Below, one piece after another: positions 1-7,071 of a stretch of 49,717 nt of DNA (the first letter of the stretch is position 1; each line of letters opens with the position of its first letter). The notes beneath the pieces are model-generated. The model was not told where the DNA came from and ran no database searches. It saw only the letters and a list, made by a program, of their open reading frames with translations. This stretch comes from a virus: the IMG/VR virus record IMGVR_UViG_3300042301_003072, positions 1 through 49,717 of that record. One strand, written 5' to 3'. The position numbers and the translations under genes are program-made.

Positions 1-534
1 AGGATTACGACCAAGACGAGTACCAACACGAAGGTTGTCAAAGGCAGTCATACCTGCTGCGTCAGGTGTCTGTCTCCAAGCAGCTACCTCATCCCCCCAA
101 GCATGAGTAAACTGAGGACCACGAAGTGAGTCAGGCTCATCTGCTGTGAAGCATGTAGCAGTATTTCCATTAGGCCAAGTTAGTCTTCTCTTAGAAGGTT
201 CATACAAAGGTCTCTCACTAGGAGGAGTGACATTCATAATCCCAGACTCTCCTTCAACAATAACATCTCTAACATCTGCTGCTGTTCTAGCAACAAGAGC
301 AAAGCGACGTTGACCTTCAGTTGTGTACTTGGCCTGCTCTCTTACCCATTCAGCTGCTGTCCTAGTCTTGCCTGCTCCACGACCAGCTATGTATGCCCAG
401 ATTGCCCAGTCTCCCTCAGGTGCCTGTTGCTCAGGTCTTCCCCAAACAGACCAGTCCCATAGCAATGTGTCAGGGTCCATCCCATTCAAAGCAAGAGCTT
501 GCTCTTCAGGCGAAAGCAAAGCCAGTTGTTCCAT
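1..534 (-). CDS. terL: Terminase large subunit, N-terminal part (runs off left edge)
   Basis: The large terminase is the ATP-driven motor that packs phage DNA into the prohead. Codons are open from the ATG at 534 to the first base of the window, giving 178 residues. Walker A is GRGAGKT at residues 51-57. An acidic DE pair at 148-149, in a stretch reading THAWGDE, fits Walker B. Both belong to the ATPase domain; the nuclease domain lies outside the window. An in-frame TTG five codons upstream has a GGAG 7 nt before it, so the true start may be at 549. Confidence 0.9.
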   Translation of the reverse strand, partial: MEQLALLSPEEQALALNGMDPDTLLWDWSVWGRPEQQAPEGDWAIWAYIAGRGAGKTRTAAEWVREQAKYTTEGQRRFALVARTAADVRDVIVEGESGIMNVTPPSERPLYEPSKRRLTWPNGNTATCFTADEPDSLRGPQFTHAWGDEVAAWRQTPDAAGMTAFDNLRVGTRLGRNP

Positions 535-815
535 TAAACTTTTAGCCAAAGTTCAACTCCAGTCTTGTATATGTAAGTCTTATCTATCTATTGTACAGGC
601 TTGAGATACAGTCCAACTTTGAGGAATGCTCCCAGAAGAAACAAGCTTTGCTTGTGATTCAGATCTTTTGATCTCAACCATGAGCGTCAACGAAGTTGAC
701 AAAGCCGACAGGCTTTGTAGCGAATGATTGAGGTCAAAAAGTCTGAGTCATAACTAAATAAAAGTTCAACTCCAGTCACGGCCGCGGCGGGCAGCCCTGC
801 GAGTTTGATTTATGG
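535..815. other. Intergenic, hairpins, no gene seen
   Basis: No credible coding frame is present. There are three short inverted repeats: 661-674 (AGATC/GATCT), 687-701 (GTCAAC/GTTGAC) and 699-718 (8-bp stem). A 14-nt stretch around 551-568 containing the likely terL ribosome-binding site (GGAG on the minus strand) recurs near 763-777. That suggests a small duplication of a gene start or the loss of a gene upstream of terL. Confidence 0.5.
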
Positions 816-1187
816 CTAGACTATGGTTGTGACGTTTACGTCGCCATCGAAGATCGCCAAGAAGCTAGCCGCATCAACGATGCCGGTAGATTCGAAGCCT
901 CGATCTTCCTGAAACTTTGCTATTGCCATCTTAGTTAGATCCCCATACCAACCATCTTTGTCATGGCTAGCTTCCGTATAGCCAAGTTCGGCTAGACGTC
1001 TTTGAAGATGATGAATGGTTAGAGACTTTCTTGCATGGATGTTCTTGTAAATGCAAGCATCAAGCCTGACATCATCAGTGCGATTGTTACTAACTACCGC
1101 AGGGCCAGCAGGTTCAGGTAAGTTCTCATAGACCTTAGAGATGTCTACAGGAACAGGGACTCTGTATCTATTTGAATCATTGCTCAT
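816..1187 (-). CDS. Peptidoglycan-binding domain protein
   Basis: 123 residues. The C-terminal two thirds reads like a PG_binding_1 three-helix domain: LQRRLAELGY, then DGWYGDLTKMAIAKFQ, then a GIVD step and a hydrophobic end. This domain anchors cell-wall hydrolases to peptidoglycan. No catalytic domain is fused to it; the N-terminal 50 residues are proline-rich and probably flexible. It is the last gene of a group with three small membrane proteins and an NlpC/P60 lipoprotein, so a role in lysis or wall penetration is likely. That role is an inference. Confidence 0.75.
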   Translation of the reverse strand: MSNDSNRYRVPVPVDISKVYENLPEPAGPAVVSNNRTDDVRLDACIYKNIHARKSLTIHHLQRRLAELGYTEASHDKDGWYGDLTKMAIAKFQEDRGFESTGIVDAASFLAIFDGDVNVTTIV

Positions 1188-1200
1188 GGCTAGAAGGTTC

Positions 1201-1371
1201 CTAAACCCTTTGAGCCAAGATAGCCAAAGCTATAGAAGATAGTCCAAAGGATATGGCTAGAGCCAAGTTACTTGAGTCTACGAGAGTAACTACGATAGCC
1301 AAGACTATACATAGCATAGAAAGAATAGAAGGCCAAACAAGGTTTCTTAGAATTGCTAAGAGTTTAATCAT
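1201..1371 (-). CDS. Small two-helix membrane protein, holin candidate
   Basis: 56 residues, mostly hydrophobic, with two predicted membrane spans (about 3-30 and 36-53) separated by VDSSN. An AAGGA lies 9 nt before the ATG and overlaps the stop of the gene upstream, so the two are translationally linked. Size, topology and position between two cell-wall genes fit a holin or antiholin. No family is recognised. Confidence 0.6.
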   Translation of the reverse strand: MIKLLAILRNLVWPSILSMLCIVLAIVVTLVDSSNLALAISFGLSSIALAILAQRV

Positions 1372-1377
1372 TAGAAG

Positions 1378-1572
1378 TTATCCTTTTGTTTTAGATTGTT
1401 TTGAGGGGGTTTTAGATACAAGGTTTTGTGTACTAGGAAGTACAACGCCAAGTAACGGTGCTTTGAGTTTCTTCTTTAACCGTATACGAGAAAGAAAAGC
1501 TTTAAGGGTTCCAACAAGGATACCAGAAAGTATGGCTAGGGCTAGTAGGTATAAGAACTGATCAGTGGTCAT
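1378..1572 (-). CDS. Small membrane protein
   Basis: 64 residues. One membrane span near residues 5-25 is followed by a basic stretch (SRIRLKKKLK) and a polar, Ser/Lys-rich tail, predicting an N-out, C-in protein. Its start overlaps the end of the 52-residue membrane gene upstream by 11 nt. Together with its two neighbours it makes a set of three tiny membrane proteins, of the kind used as holin, antiholin or spanin-like parts. The exact role cannot be read. Confidence 0.6.
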   Translation of the reverse strand: MTTDQFLYLLALAILSGILVGTLKAFLSRIRLKKKLKAPLLGVVLPSTQNLVSKTPSKQSKTKG

Positions 1573-1720
1573 TGTGCTCGCTATCTAATATGTCGTGCTG
1601 AGAGTTGCTAGTGATATGGCTAAGTAGGGTAAACAATAACCATACTGTGGCTAGACCAATGGCAAGTACCAGTATAGCAAACAATAGCCATCCCGCAAAC
1701 GAAAAGAGTATGTATTCCAT
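1562..1720 (-). CDS. Small single-span membrane protein
   Basis: 52 residues. A long hydrophobic segment spans residues 4-33, followed by a polar, acidic and His-rich tail ending EHNDH. It is the first gene after the terminator that closes the NlpC/P60 gene and overlaps the next membrane gene by 11 nt. No similarity is recognised. It probably belongs to the same lysis-like operon. Confidence 0.6.
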   Translation of the reverse strand: MEYILFSFAGWLLFAILVLAIGLATVWLLFTLLSHITSNSQHDILDSEHNDH

Positions 1721-1742
1721 AGTTGGATACTATCATAAAAAA

Positions 1743-1763
1743 CCCCTAGGTATTAGCTAGGGG
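1743..1763. terminator. Bidirectional intrinsic terminator
   Basis: CCCCTAG/CTAGGGG stem with A-run and T-run flanks on either side. It sits between the NlpC/P60 gene and the small membrane genes. Confidence 0.75.
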
Positions 1764-1796
1764 CTTTTTATGGTTAGAGGGTTGTAGATGGCTACA

Positions 1797-2381
1797 TCAG
1801 TGTAACCAGTTGGCTTGCTCAACTATCCGGACAAACCTAATCTGACTACGTTTGTAGTTAGACAGTGGTTCGATTACGGTTGTCTTGCGTTGCTGGTGAG
1901 CATGAACTATCTTGCCATTTCCGATATAAATAGCGGAGTGGTAGAAGTTGGTGCTACCCGCATAAGCAAATACGACAATGTCTCCAGGTACAGGGCGAGA
2001 TACTCTGCTACCTAGGTGAGCTTGTTTGTTTGCTGAGTGTGGGATGTCTAGTCCGAACTGAGCATAAGCCCATCGAACCATGCCGGAGCAGTCCCAGCCG
2101 TAAGGAGTCGAGCCAGAGAAGACATAGGATGTCTTGCTAACTCGAGTCTTTAGATACTTAACTATTGAAGTCATTCGAGCATGGTTTCTAACTTGCTTAT
2201 CTCTAAAGGCGTTTGCCTTCTTCAACAAAGGGTTAGTAGTGCTCGATGGCTTAGTTTTTGGTACAGGTGTTACTGATGTTGCGTTAGTCATTACATCATC
2301 GGAGGTTGCTTTGCTTATTGAAGCCGAGCATCCAACAACAGTAAGAACTGTTGCTAGCGATATTGTTGTGAACTTTTTCAT
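1797..2381 (-). CDS. NlpC/P60 endopeptidase, lipoprotein
   Basis: 194 residues. The N-terminus is a lipoprotein signal with lipobox VVGC, so the mature protein would be membrane-anchored at Cys18 outside the cell. A Thr/Pro/Ser linker leads to an NlpC/P60 domain. The catalytic Cys lies in WDCSGMVRWAY and the His in HSAIYIGNGK, with VHAH following. Such enzymes cut peptide bonds in peptidoglycan. A phage-encoded, lipid-anchored version is unusual for an endolysin. It could act on the wall from the outside, or change the surface of the infected cell. Confidence 0.85.
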   Translation of the reverse strand: MKKFTTISLATVLTVVGCSASISKATSDDVMTNATSVTPVPKTKPSSTTNPLLKKANAFRDKQVRNHARMTSIVKYLKTRVSKTSYVFSGSTPYGWDCSGMVRWAYAQFGLDIPHSANKQAHLGSRVSRPVPGDIVVFAYAGSTNFYHSAIYIGNGKIVHAHQQRKTTVIEPLSNYKRSQIRFVRIVEQANWLH

Positions 2382-2532
2382 TTGGCGACCTTGCCTTTCA
2401 GTTATCTTTAGTTCTGGGGTCGTTGCTGTTTGGGTTCTCCCGTATGCAAAGCAAAACTCTACATATATCTATTCTAAGGGGTAAAAGTGATGGTTAGGGA
2501 CAAAAATGGCAAAAAAATCTAGGTTTTATTAT

Positions 2533-2754
2533 TTAAATACCTAAAAGAGTGGCCGCAGTCTTCCTAAAACTGAACAATCCAGGGTGTTTTTCGTAATCTA
2601 GGTCTTTTTCGCAGATTCTAAAATTTGCTTCGATTTCTAGCAGTTCGCGCTTGTCTTGGGAGTTTAAATCGTATTTACTGTCGACATAAGCTTGGTACCT
2701 GTCCATAACAAAAGCTATGGCTTGCTTGTCAGATTTATCGGTGCTCTGATCCAT
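2533..2754 (-). CDS. Hypothetical protein, 73 residues
   Basis: Charged, helical-looking small protein with no recognised domain. A likely -10 (TATAGA with an upstream TGG) lies about 30 nt before the start near 2795-2785. It lies just outside the cassette array and has no cassette of its own. Confidence 0.5.
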   Translation of the reverse strand: MDQSTDKSDKQAIAFVMDRYQAYVDSKYDLNSQDKRELLEIEANFRICEKDLDYEKHPGLFSFRKTAATLLGI

Positions 2755-3061
2755 AAAAGTCCATTCTGTAAGATCTGTAGTTCTATTCTATACCATAACC
2801 GAGCATCTAAGCGAGCGAAGCGAGCATAGAAGCAGCGTGAGCGAAGCGAACTATCAGGGAAAGACCGCGGATGCGGGCTTGACCAAAGCGTAGAGCGTAG
2901 CAAAGCGGAGCAGTAGGGCGTAGCGTAGAGCGTAGCGTGCTAGGAAAGGTAATTGTACGCGGCCGAGCGAAGCGAGGTTGCGTTTGTTTTATTTTGTTTT
3001 TATTAATTTTTTTCAAAAACCCGAGCAACCCTAACCTTTCGGCTAGGGCTGTCGGTGCTGA
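2755..3061. repeat. GC-rich direct repeats interrupting a cassette block
   Basis: No gene is seen. The stretch 2811-2977 is built from short GC-rich direct repeats: GAGCGAAGCGAG three times (one copy reading GTGAGCGAAGCGAAC at 2837-2851), and GCGTAGAGCGTAGC-type repeats. It ends abruptly against a partial copy of the A-rich cassette block at about 2983-3014, which lacks its GATTAC box and promoter. A hairpin with a GAAA-type loop at 3026-3052 follows the gene at 3062. The same 15-mer borders the other partial block near 5.55 kb. Confidence 0.6.
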
Positions 3062-3283
3062 CTAATCTCTAAACGCTTTCCAAGTCCAAGCAAAACTACC
3101 AAAGGCTAGGGTAACCAAAACTGCGGCAACGCTAATCCAAGTGGTGTGCTGTTCTAAGTCCTTTACGCTGTCGTAGAAATACCATTGAGCATAGTGTTCC
3201 TTAGCAAGAAACATTGAGATTACAGCGGATAAAACAAGGGAGATAGATAGGGCGAAACGGGTGAAGATAAGTGAATAGTTCAT
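3062..3283 (-). CDS. Small two-span membrane protein
   Basis: 73 residues with membrane spans at about 5-25 and 48-68 and a short polar segment between. A GGAGAG ribosome-binding site lies 6 nt before the ATG. It is the first member of the cassette array counted from the left. It has its own promoter cassette upstream and a 3' hairpin. Function unknown. Confidence 0.65.
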   Translation of the reverse strand: MNYSLIFTRFALSISLVLSAVISMFLAKEHYAQWYFYDSVKDLEQHTTWISVAAVLVTLAFGSFAWTWKAFRD

Positions 3284-3340
3284 TTGAACTCTCCTACTAG
3301 TAGTTAGGTAGTGCTTTGGGTAGATACGCTACCCGAGACA

Positions 3341-3420
3341 AGTCTTTCATAGATACCGAGCAAGGTCAAACTGGTAACTGCGTAATCTTCTAATTGTTTT
3401 ATTTTGTTTTTATTAATTTT
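3341..3420 (-). promoter_or_regulatory. Expression cassette, copy 1
   Basis: Serves the gene at 3062. -35 TTTGAC at 3370-3365, 18-nt spacer, -10 AAGACT at 3346-3341. A stem-loop at 3334-3318 (GGGTAG/CTACCC, 5-nt loop) begins 6 nt after the -10. Confidence 0.85.
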
Positions 3421-3482
3421 TTCAACCGAGCAACCTAACCCTAACCTTTCGGCTAGGGCTAGGGCGGTGGTGTAGGTAAGAC

Positions 3483-3794
3483 CTAACTATTTTCTAAGGC
3501 GATTTCGTTGAGAGTGTCTATGTTTTTCTTATAGACTTCAATTTGCTCGGTCAGCATTTCAGCTGGTAGCCACCTAAGAAGTGTTGCGGCTAGGTCGTAG
3601 TAGAACTCGGGGGTGCCACCTACAAACTCGCCTTGGGGTCCGTATCGGTAGTCCGTGTTTAGGTTCACTTCACCTAGTTTTTCTTGCTTGTCGCCTAAAC
3701 AAGTAATAAAGAACTTGTTTCTCATCTCTACAAACTCGGCTTCTAATAGTCGTCTTGGACTAATAGGGCTACTTTTTTCTTGTGAATTGCTCAC
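3483..3794 (-). CDS. Hypothetical protein, 103 residues
   Basis: Soluble, acidic, helical protein with no recognised domain. It has no cassette immediately upstream. The 70-bp spacer before it contains only a hairpin, so it is probably expressed by read-through from the gene at 3874, driven by cassette copy 2. Confidence 0.6.
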   Translation of the reverse strand: MSNSQEKSSPISPRRLLEAEFVEMRNKFFITCLGDKQEKLGEVNLNTDYRYGPQGEFVGGTPEFYYDLAATLLRWLPAEMLTEQIEVYKKNIDTLNEIALENS

Positions 3795-3864
3795 TTGGTT
3801 CTCCTTGTTGTCGGTGTTGCGTTGGGGGTTGCCTAACCCTACTTATTGCTAAGTAGGGCTAGGC
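3795..3864 (-). repeat. 70-bp spacer repeat, copy A
   Basis: Nearly identical to 4362-4431 (67 of 70 positions by my alignment). Two of the three differences fall in opposite arms of the hairpin CCCTAC/GTAGGG and restore pairing, which favours a function as RNA. Confidence 0.75.
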
Positions 3865-3873
3865 GTTTCGGTG

Positions 3874-4053
3874 CTAGAAACTTATTTCAGTTTCTCCGTT
3901 ATTTGTGTTGTAAGGGTATGTTGCTGTTTCGCAGGTAGGGCAATCGGCAGTTGTCTTTTTGGTTGGCTGTTCGCTTTGTAGTTCGTGGAATTCTCCGTGA
4001 TACTTACAGGCATACCAAGTCTGCCACATAGGGTTAGTTTCTGGGTGTAGCAT
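3874..4053 (-). CDS. Small zinc-ribbon-like protein
   Basis: 59 residues. CKYH near residues 18-21 and CPTC near residues 39-42 form two potential metal-binding pairs. GGAG stands 8 nt before the ATG. It is the first gene after cassette copy 2. No family is recognised; a structural zinc site is likely. Confidence 0.65.
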   Translation of the reverse strand: MLHPETNPMWQTWYACKYHGEFHELQSEQPTKKTTADCPTCETATYPYNTNNGETEISF

Positions 4054-4090
4054 TTTATCATCTCCTAGTAGTTATGTTGCTTACACAACT

Positions 4091-4169
4091 ATTCTTTCAT
4101 AGATACCGAGCAAGAGCAAACTGAATGCTGGTAATCTTCTAATTGTTTATTTTTGTTTTTATTAATTTT
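4091..4169 (-). promoter_or_regulatory. Expression cassette, copy 2
   Basis: Serves 3874 and probably 3483. -35 TTTGCT at 4120-4115, 18-nt spacer, -10 AAGAAT at 4096-4091. The nearest inverted repeat (4091-4069) overlaps the -10, so the +1 hairpin is less clear here than in other copies. Confidence 0.8.
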
Positions 4170-4228
4170 TTGAAAACCTGAGCAACCTAACCCTGCCATC
4201 TCTGGCAGGGCTAGGCTTTGCTCGGTGA

Positions 4229-4360
4229 TTACTTCGAGTTCTTGTATCTGTGTTCGGGCTTGCGTTGCCATTTGCTATCGCTTGATTGGGTTAGTAGATA
4301 CTGAAACCATCTACCTACAAAAAAAGCGGCGATTGCGACTAGTAAAGTTAGTCCGTTCAT
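4229..4360 (-). CDS. Small single-span membrane protein
   Basis: 43 residues. A hydrophobic N-terminal segment (about 3-25) is followed by a basic tail. AAGGAG lies 8 nt before the ATG. The gene sits between the second copy of the 70-bp spacer and cassette copy 2. Like 3483 it lacks its own promoter. Function unknown. Confidence 0.6.
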   Translation of the reverse strand: MNGLTLLVAIAAFFVGRWFQYLLTQSSDSKWQRKPEHRYKNSK

Positions 4361-4361
4361 T

Positions 4362-4431
4362 TTGGTTCTCCTTGTTATCGGTGTTGCGTTGGGGGTTGCC
4401 TAACCCTACCTATTGCTAGGTAGGGCTAGGC
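4362..4431 (-). repeat. 70-bp spacer repeat, copy B
   Basis: Second copy of the spacer at 3795-3864, with compensatory changes in its hairpin stem. It precedes 4229 exactly as copy A precedes 3483. Confidence 0.75.
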
Positions 4432-4439
4432 TCTTGGTG

Positions 4440-4640
4440 CTATCGCATAACGGGTCTAGGGTTAGGCAACTTGTTGAACTTTACTGCTCTATCTCCACAA
4501 GGGACACAGACAAAACATTCAGGGTCGTTAGGGGAACTCCATAAGACGCTAACGGCTGAACTCTCACAACCAATTTTGTCGCATAGGGCAACTTGGTTGC
4601 TTGGGAAACGCATATCTAACTCGGTAATGTATAAGGACAT
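4440..4640 (-). CDS. Small Cys-rich protein, paralogue of the gene at 5675
   Basis: 66 residues from the ATG at 4640. An in-frame GTG three codons earlier is less likely, because AGGTG lies 6 nt before the ATG. Cys pairs suggest a zinc site. The segment SVLWSS..DPE.F.C....G..AVK..KLP is shared with the protein at 5675, and both genes have the same 5' leader hairpin. The pair arose by duplication. Function unknown. Confidence 0.65.
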   Translation of the reverse strand: MSLYITELDMRFPSNQVALCDKIGCESSAVSVLWSSPNDPECFVCVPCGDRAVKFNKLPNPRPVMR

Positions 4641-4678
4641 AGTAATCACCTACTTTCTACGGGCATACCCGTAGTCTA

Positions 4679-4759
4679 AGTTTGCCATAGTTGGCAAGCG
4701 TAGTCAAACAGGAACGCGAGTAATCTTCTAGTTGTTTTCTTTTGTTTTTATTAATTTTT
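4679..4759 (-). promoter_or_regulatory. Expression cassette, copy 3
   Basis: Serves 4440. -35 TTTGAC at 4708-4703, 18-nt spacer, -10 CAAACT at 4684-4679. Leader hairpin 4674-4657 (CTACGGG with its complement), the same as in copy 5. Confidence 0.85.
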
Positions 4760-4802
4760 CAGCTGCGAACAACCCTGCCTTTCGGCAGGGCTGTCGCTTA
4801 GA

Positions 4803-4913
4803 TTACTGAACGGTACAGACACAGTTCGAGCCAAGTCCGTCACAACAAATACAGACTAACTGGTCAAGTTCGGCAATCTCACCTATGCCATCACAGACTG
4901 TGCAGTTGCTCAT
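4803..4913 (-). CDS. Very small Cys-rich protein
   Basis: 36 residues with six cysteines: CTVC near the start, CICC in the middle and CVC near the end. It resembles a zinc finger or knuckle. The ATG overlaps the stop of the gene at 4910 (ATGA), so it is translationally coupled to it. Function unknown. Confidence 0.6.
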   Translation of the reverse strand: MSNCTVCDGIGEIAELDQLVCICCDGLGSNCVCTVQ

Positions 4914-5359
4914 AGGCGTTGCCAATCTTCAATTTCCTCTTCGGTGGCTTTCCTAAAGGTGAAGATGCCTGTGCCTGTAGGCTCATCGTGGCTCCATCGC
5001 TGTGCAGTCATAGTCTTGTCGCCATCGTAGGTGATTTTGAGTGTCCAATCACCATCGAAGGTAAGCATCTTCAAGATACTCTTGAAGTCACCCTTGCTAA
5101 GTGCGTAGCCATCAACATTTCGCCAAGATACTCTGTTTGCACTTACAACAACATAATCGTGGTCGGCAATGTCATTAGCCTCTTGCCAAGGATGAATGAT
5201 GTCATACTCGGTGTTGCTCTGGTCATCTTGCCAGCATCCGTCACAGGACTCAGATGGCACTGGATTACCCTTATCGTCTAGGACTTCACTGTCTGTTTCA
5301 CTGTCATAGACAGTGCAACGGCAGTTGCTAGACAACTCATAAACAATGTCATTTGACAT
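4910..5359 (-). CDS. Hypothetical acidic protein, 149 residues
   Basis: Acidic soluble protein. Cysteines near the N-terminus (NCRC and SCDGCW) could bind zinc, followed by a beta-rich, Trp-containing second half. It is coupled to the 36-residue gene downstream. No family is recognised. Confidence 0.6.
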   Translation of the reverse strand: MSNDIVYELSSNCRCTVYDSETDSEVLDDKGNPVPSESCDGCWQDDQSNTEYDIIHPWQEANDIADHDYVVVSANRVSWRNVDGYALSKGDFKSILKMLTFDGDWTLKITYDGDKTMTAQRWSHDEPTGTGIFTFRKATEEEIEDWQRL

Positions 5360-5416
5360 AATTTACTCCTAGTTTGTAGTTAGGTGGTGCTTTAGACAGA
5401 TACGCTGTCTGCTTCA

Positions 5417-5497
5417 ATTCTTTCACACTTCACCGCATAGTGCAAACGGGGAGCCAGGTAATCTTCTAGTTGTTTTATTTTGTTTTTATTAATTTTG
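5417..5497 (-). promoter_or_regulatory. Expression cassette, copy 4
   Basis: Serves 4910 and 4803. -35 TTTGCA at 5446-5441, 18-nt spacer, -10 AAGAAT at 5422-5417. Hairpin 5410-5394 (AGACAG/CTGTCT) has the same loop as copy 1 but a different, still fully paired stem. Confidence 0.85.
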
Positions 5498-5498
5498 T

Positions 5499-5629
5499 CT
5501 TCCACCGAGCGGATGCTGCAGCGTCTGAAGCGGCGAGGCTGAAAAGTGAGCGAAGCGAACGTTCAGCTATCGAGCCGCGAAGATCGCAGCAGCTGAGCGA
5601 GGTGTTTATTTTGTTTTTATTAATTTTGA
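5499..5629. repeat. GC-rich insert plus partial cassette block
   Basis: Between the intact A-rich block of copy 4 and a second, truncated A-rich block (about 5602-5629) lie some 100 bp of GC-rich sequence with inverted repeats such as GCTGAA/TTCAGC. It contains GTGAGCGAAGCGAAC (5546-5560), also present at 2837-2851. No promoter elements accompany the truncated block. Confidence 0.6.
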
Positions 5630-5674
5630 AAGCACCCTGAACCCTGCCTTTCGGCAGGGCTAGGGACTTCTGTT

Positions 5675-5920
5675 TTAGTCGTTGTCGCCATACATCTCGC
5701 CAACACGGTTGCTACCTTGCGCTTGCGGAAGTTTTGTCCACCTAGTCCAAGTCTCAGGCAACTCTCCTAACTTCACTGCTGTTTCACCGTGTTCTAGACA
5801 AGTGAACATCTCAGGGTCAGTTAGCGAACTCCATAAGACGCTGTCGGCTGACTTGCCGCAAGACAAGACATCGCAACTGTGTCTGGACACCGCTTTTAGT
5901 TCTGTTGTAAATAACTCCAT
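5675..5920 (-). CDS. Small Cys-containing protein, paralogue of the gene at 4440
   Basis: 81 residues from the ATG at 5920, chosen because GAGGTG stands 6 nt before it. It shares SVLWSSLTDPE and the AVKLGELPE region with the 4440 protein and adds a polar C-terminal extension. Cysteines around residues 18-22 and 43 could form a metal site. Function unknown. Confidence 0.65.
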   Translation of the reverse strand: MELFTTELKAVSRHSCDVLSCGKSADSVLWSSLTDPEMFTCLEHGETAVKLGELPETWTRWTKLPQAQGSNRVGEMYGDND

Positions 5921-5958
5921 AGTAATCACCTCGTTTCTACGGGCGTACCCGTAGTCCT

Positions 5959-6039
5959 AGTCTTTCACAATTCACCGCATAGAGCAAACGGTGGCGTGAG
6001 TAATCTTCTAATTGTTTAATTTTGTTTTTATTAATTTTT
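5959..6039 (-). promoter_or_regulatory. Expression cassette, copy 5
   Basis: Serves 5675. -35 TTTGCT at 5988-5983, 18-nt spacer, -10 AAGACT at 5964-5959. Leader hairpin 5954-5937 (CTACGGG stem), matching copy 3. Confidence 0.85.
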
Positions 6040-6085
6040 TCAAAAAGCCAAGAACCCTGCCTTTCGGCAGGGCTCTCGGTGTTTG

Positions 6086-6316
6086 CTAGTTCCACTCTCC
6101 TAGAACTCTCATCAACTCGTTTGGAGTGGTCTTGAGTTCTCGGCACAAGGTCGCCATCATACCCGATGGGATTTGGCGCTCTTGGTGGAAATAACGGCTA
6201 AGGCTGGACTTCTGTAAACCTGTCGCAATAGCGAACTGGTTTAGGGACTTGTAGCCTAGTTTGGTGTATCTTGCGATAAACCAAGACCAAGCATCCATAG
6301 TTTGAGTTTTACTCAC
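6086..6316 (-). CDS. XRE-type helix-turn-helix regulator
   Basis: 76 residues from a GTG at 6316, with CTAGGAG 6 nt before it. The region YKSLNQFAIATGLQKSSLSR, then YFHQERQIPSG and later TTPNEL, is a typical Cro/CI-like HTH. It would bind DNA as a dimer. Lying inside the cassette array and driven by one of the cassettes, it is a plausible regulator of the other copies. That is inference; no operator can be assigned. Confidence 0.75.
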   Translation of the reverse strand: MSKTQTMDAWSWFIARYTKLGYKSLNQFAIATGLQKSSLSRYFHQERQIPSGMMATLCRELKTTPNELMRVLGEWN

Positions 6317-6440
6317 TTTGGCTCCTAGTTGGTAGGCGTAGAGTGAGCCATAATCAACGGCTAGCACTTGTTTTTCCTGCTCACTCTACTAAGGCTTATA
6401 ACTCTACCTAAGACCTTCTTAGGACTTCACCTCTGGTTCA

Positions 6441-6520
6441 ATTGTTTCATAGATACGGCACTTAGTCAAACTGGGAAACGGGTAATCTTCTAGTTGTTTA
6501 ATTTTGTTTTTATTAATTTT
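6441..6520 (-). promoter_or_regulatory. Expression cassette, copy 6
   Basis: Serves the HTH gene at 6086. -35 TTTGAC at 6470-6465, 18-nt spacer, -10 AACAAT at 6446-6441. Hairpin 6423-6407 (CCTAAGA/TCTTAGG) begins 17 nt after the -10. Identical to copy 8 over 83 nt. Confidence 0.85.
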
Positions 6521-6579
6521 TTGAAACCCCCAAACGCCAGAAAGCCCCATCATTTCTGATGAGGCTTTCGGCACTTGGA

Positions 6580-6834
6580 CTATAGGGCTTTGATAGCCTC
6601 GCCAAGAGTTGCGAACTCTTGGAACTCACTCAACTCGGTGAGGGTCGTTTTGTCAGCGTATCGGATTGTGTAGCGTGAGGCACTTCGGTTGTAGTTGTCC
6701 TCGCTGGTGATAAACTTCCAACCCTGTCCGTGTTCGGTCAGCGTGTCCCAGTAGATTTCAGAGTTCCAGAACTCAAGGGTAGCAGTGCTAAACCATTGTG
6801 GATGGCTTGATGTGATGATTTCTTTAGGTGTCAT
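6580..6834 (-). CDS. Hypothetical protein, 84 residues
   Basis: Aromatic-rich soluble protein (several Trp and Tyr) with no recognised domain. A poor purine-rich ribosome-binding site (AAAGAAAGAT) precedes the ATG. It has its own cassette. Confidence 0.6.
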   Translation of the reverse strand: MTPKEIITSSHPQWFSTATLEFWNSEIYWDTLTEHGQGWKFITSEDNYNRSASRYTIRYADKTTLTELSEFQEFATLGEAIKAL

Positions 6835-6947
6835 TTTTTATCTTTCTTTGATTGGTTGTTTGCTGACCACAGGAGTTTGTGGGCAACATTGAATAGAACT
6901 CCACTCACATTACGGAGCGTTTTTGCGTATAGTTTTCTCATACTCTC

Positions 6948-7027
6948 AGACTACACTCACCGTATCTGATTGTCAAACTAGGTGTCGAGTAATCTTCTAG
7001 TTGTTTCATTTTGTTTTTATTAATTTT
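6948..7027 (-). promoter_or_regulatory. Expression cassette, copy 7
   Basis: Serves 6580. -35 TTTGAC at 6977-6972, 18-nt spacer, -10 TAGTCT at 6953-6948. The leader has only a distant inverted repeat (GGAGTT/AACTCC, about 6870-6903), so it departs from the +1 hairpin pattern. Confidence 0.8.
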
Positions 7028-7071
7028 GAAAGCACCCTGAACCCTGCCTTTCGGCAGGGCTAGGGCGGGAT

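Noticed and set aside
323-604. 93-residue open frame on the + strand
   Set aside because: Antisense to the conserved Walker A region of the terminase gene.
1253-1561. 102-residue open frame on the + strand
   Set aside because: Opposite strand of two overlapping small membrane genes that have ribosome-binding sites and sensible hydrophobic profiles.
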